Source of the DNA: Spirulina sp. DLM2.Bin59
GTDB taxonomy: Bacteria > Cyanobacteriota > Cyanobacteriia > Cyanobacteriales > Spirulinaceae
Direction of reading: 5' to 3'
Assembly: GCA_007693875.1 (NCBI GenBank)
Contig: RECT01000313.1
Coordinates: 1 to 15,480 of the forward strand
Length of the DNA stretch: 15,480 nucleotides
Shown piece after piece: positions 14,046-15,480 of the stretch (its first letter is position 1; each line of letters begins with the position of its first letter). Under the pieces are notes generated by a model. It worked only from the letters and a program-made list of their open reading frames with translations. It ran no database searches and was not told the DNA's origin. Position numbers and translations under genes: made by a program.

Positions 14046-15480
14046 TTAAAATCCATAGCTGAGACTGAAGTAAATGCCGTCATCTTGGAGATCGGTTTGG
14101 CGATCGCGCAGATTCACCACCGGCAATGTGAAATCTAAACGCACATTTAATTTTTCGATGGGTTGCCAAATAAACCCTGTGCCTAAACCCACCAGAAACC
14201 GATTATCGGGAATTTGGCGGGGATTACTGCCGTTATTCCAGACTTTACCCACATCCACAAAGGGGGCAATTTGTAACAGTTTTGCCCCTTGCTCATTTTG
14301 AACCAAAGCGATGCGATTTTCGACGACAAACCGAAAACCATTATCACCACTTCGCGCCCCTTGACGATAGCCCCGCAGGGTTTGACCGCCCCCAATGCCA
14401 AAGGTTTCTGAGGATAGGAGGTTATCGCCCGTGAGTTGGAGATCGCCTTCGATCAGGATTTGATGTTTGGGGTTAATCACTTCGATGCGGCGGACTTGAC
14501 CAAGCCAACTGAGAAATTGCCCATCGGGGATCGGGTTGGCGTTATTGGTGGCGTTGAATAATCCTGTCCCGATGTTAAATTGCGATCGCCCGCTCCAAGC
14601 TCCGGTGCGATCGCGCCGGATATAGTCTTTGCCAAACCGTAGTACGGAGGTGCGAGTTTTGCCATCGGCACCGGCCCCAAGGCTAAAGGGTTGGGCCACA
14701 TTTTGGAATAAAAAGGTTTGCCCCAGTTTATGGGTAAACCCCAGGGAGAGGGCGAATTCTTCGCGGGGGTTACGGATCAAGGGCTGGCGAAAACTGATTT
14801 CATAGAGTTGGGATGCGCCACGAATTCCCAAGGCATCAAAGGGGCGTTTAATGATTTTGTTGCGATCGTTGACAAACCGGGCCTGAATTGTGCCATTCAT
14901 GGGATTCAGTGGCACGGCATAGTTAAAGTCCCAAATATGGGAGCCACCAGCGGGGGTGAGGATATAGCTGATTCCGGCCACATCGCCCATGCCCAGTAGG
15001 TTGCGATAGCCCAAACCTAGCCCTGTGCGTGTCGATCCCACGGCGGCGGCGGAATAGTTATCGATGAAGGCTGTGCCGAAGAAGGGATCGGCTTCGGTAA
15101 TCTCCAGTTGCAGGATGCTGGTTCCCAATTCCTGATCCTGTAAAAGGGCGGTGTTGAAGCGGTCAATATTGGCATCGAGATTAAAGAGGCGCAATTGATC
15201 TTCGAGGGTATTGATATTCAGGGGGGTTCCGATGCCTTGGCGCACCCGTGAGGTGATGTAGCGGGGGCGCAGGCGGTTCAGTCCGGTGATTTGGATATCG
15301 GTGATTGTGCCTTCAATGACCTGAATTTCTAGGTTGCCATCGAGGGGTTGGGCGGGCAAGACGGCACGGGAGGTGAGATAGCCCGCATCAATATATTGTT
15401 GGGTGATGGCGGCGACGGCGGCATTGAGTGCGCCGAGGATAATTTCACCGCTGATGGTTTCTAGGATGGGGGCGAGGTCT
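14046..15480 (-). CDS. Outer-membrane TpsB/Omp85 transporter (ShlB/FhaC/HecB type), 5' end outside the window
   Basis: Two-partner secretion transporter, expected to move a large TpsA exoprotein across the outer membrane. 477 residues are visible. The frame stays open to the right edge, so the true start and signal peptide are missing; an apparent TTG start at 15359 is internal. The first residues belong to a POTRA_2-like domain: TQQYIDAGYLTSRAVLPAQ, then NLEIQVIEGTITDIQITG. A second POTRA-like region ends near visible residue 130. A beta-barrel with alternating aromatic strands follows. The conserved loop-6 motif reads TLRGYRQG (LRGY at visible 368-371). The protein ends in SLSYGF; a C-terminal Phe is the usual barrel-assembly signal. 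No TpsA substrate is visible in the window. A substrate other than an adhesin is possible, since cyanobacteria carry several Omp85-like proteins. Confidence 0.9.
   Translation of the reverse strand, partial: DLAPILETISGEIILGALNAAVAAITQQYIDAGYLTSRAVLPAQPLDGNLEIQVIEGTITDIQITGLNRLRPRYITSRVRQGIGTPLNINTLEDQLRLFNLDANIDRFNTALLQDQELGTSILQLEITEADPFFGTAFIDNYSAAAVGSTRTGLGLGYRNLLGMGDVAGISYILTPAGGSHIWDFNYAVPLNPMNGTIQARFVNDRNKIIKRPFDALGIRGASQLYEISFRQPLIRNPREEFALSLGFTHKLGQTFLFQNVAQPFSLGAGADGKTRTSVLRFGKDYIRRDRTGAWSGRSQFNIGTGLFNATNNANPIPDGQFLSWLGQVRRIEVINPKHQILIEGDLQLTGDNLLSSETFGIGGGQTLRGYRQGARSGDNGFRFVVENRIALVQNEQGAKLLQIAPFVDVGKVWNNGSNPRQIPDNRFLVGLGTGFIWQPIEKLNVRLDFTLPVVNLRDRQTDLQDDGIYFSLSYGF

Noticed and set aside
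15357..15359. TTG as start codon of the TpsB gene
   Set aside because: The frame continues upstream to the window edge with POTRA-like sequence, so this codon is internal.

Overview
The window is chromosomal DNA of a cyanobacterium, probably a filamentous or mat-forming type, although the order cannot be fixed from sequence alone. The evidence is a very high density of the HIP1 octamer GCGATCGC (about 28 copies counted by eye in 15.5 kb), a zinc-independent 100-residue ribosomal protein S14, stand-alone biotin carboxylase, type III pantothenate kinase, large multi-PAS signalling proteins, and short palindromic intergenic repeats of a cyanobacterial style.

Layout, left to right. Bases 1-656 (minus) hold the N-terminal part of a periplasmic D-Ala-D-Ala carboxypeptidase (DacB/PBP4 type). 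A 206-base divergent spacer separates it from a 1370-residue membrane-anchored PAS/GAF/PAS-GGDEF-EAL protein (863-4975, plus). A heptamer tandem repeat follows, then coaX (5086-5787) and rpsN (5829-6131), which ends in a strong rho-independent terminator. Next come two copies of a short inverted-repeat element, a tRNA-Lys(CUU) gene (minus), and a 1231-residue soluble hybrid histidine kinase (6487-10182, minus). A 453-base AT-rich spacer carries a third, inverted copy of the element. On the plus strand follow accC, a small membrane zinc-ribbon protein, and a PAS-LOV-adenylyl cyclase (12491-13954). A TpsB/Omp85-type outer-membrane transporter (14046 to the right edge, minus) is convergent with the cyclase and open at its 5' end.

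The most interesting gene is the PAS-LOV-cyclase. Its LOV domain keeps the photoactive cysteine and the flavin-contacting Asn/Gln set, and its class III cyclase domain keeps both metal aspartates and the Lys/Asp pair that selects ATP. It is therefore predicted to be a blue-light-activated adenylyl cyclase of the PAS-LOV-AC type reported for Microcoleus chthonoplastes (mPAC). The c-di-GMP protein at the left contains a PAS domain that resembles this LOV domain but has lost the cysteine and most flavin contacts.

Three large PAS-based sensors with three different outputs (c-di-GMP, phosphorelay, cAMP) lie within about 13 kb, interleaved with housekeeping genes. They are not one operon, so joint function is only a hypothesis. 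I see no CRISPR array, no transposase gene, no phage genes and no obvious new multi-gene system.
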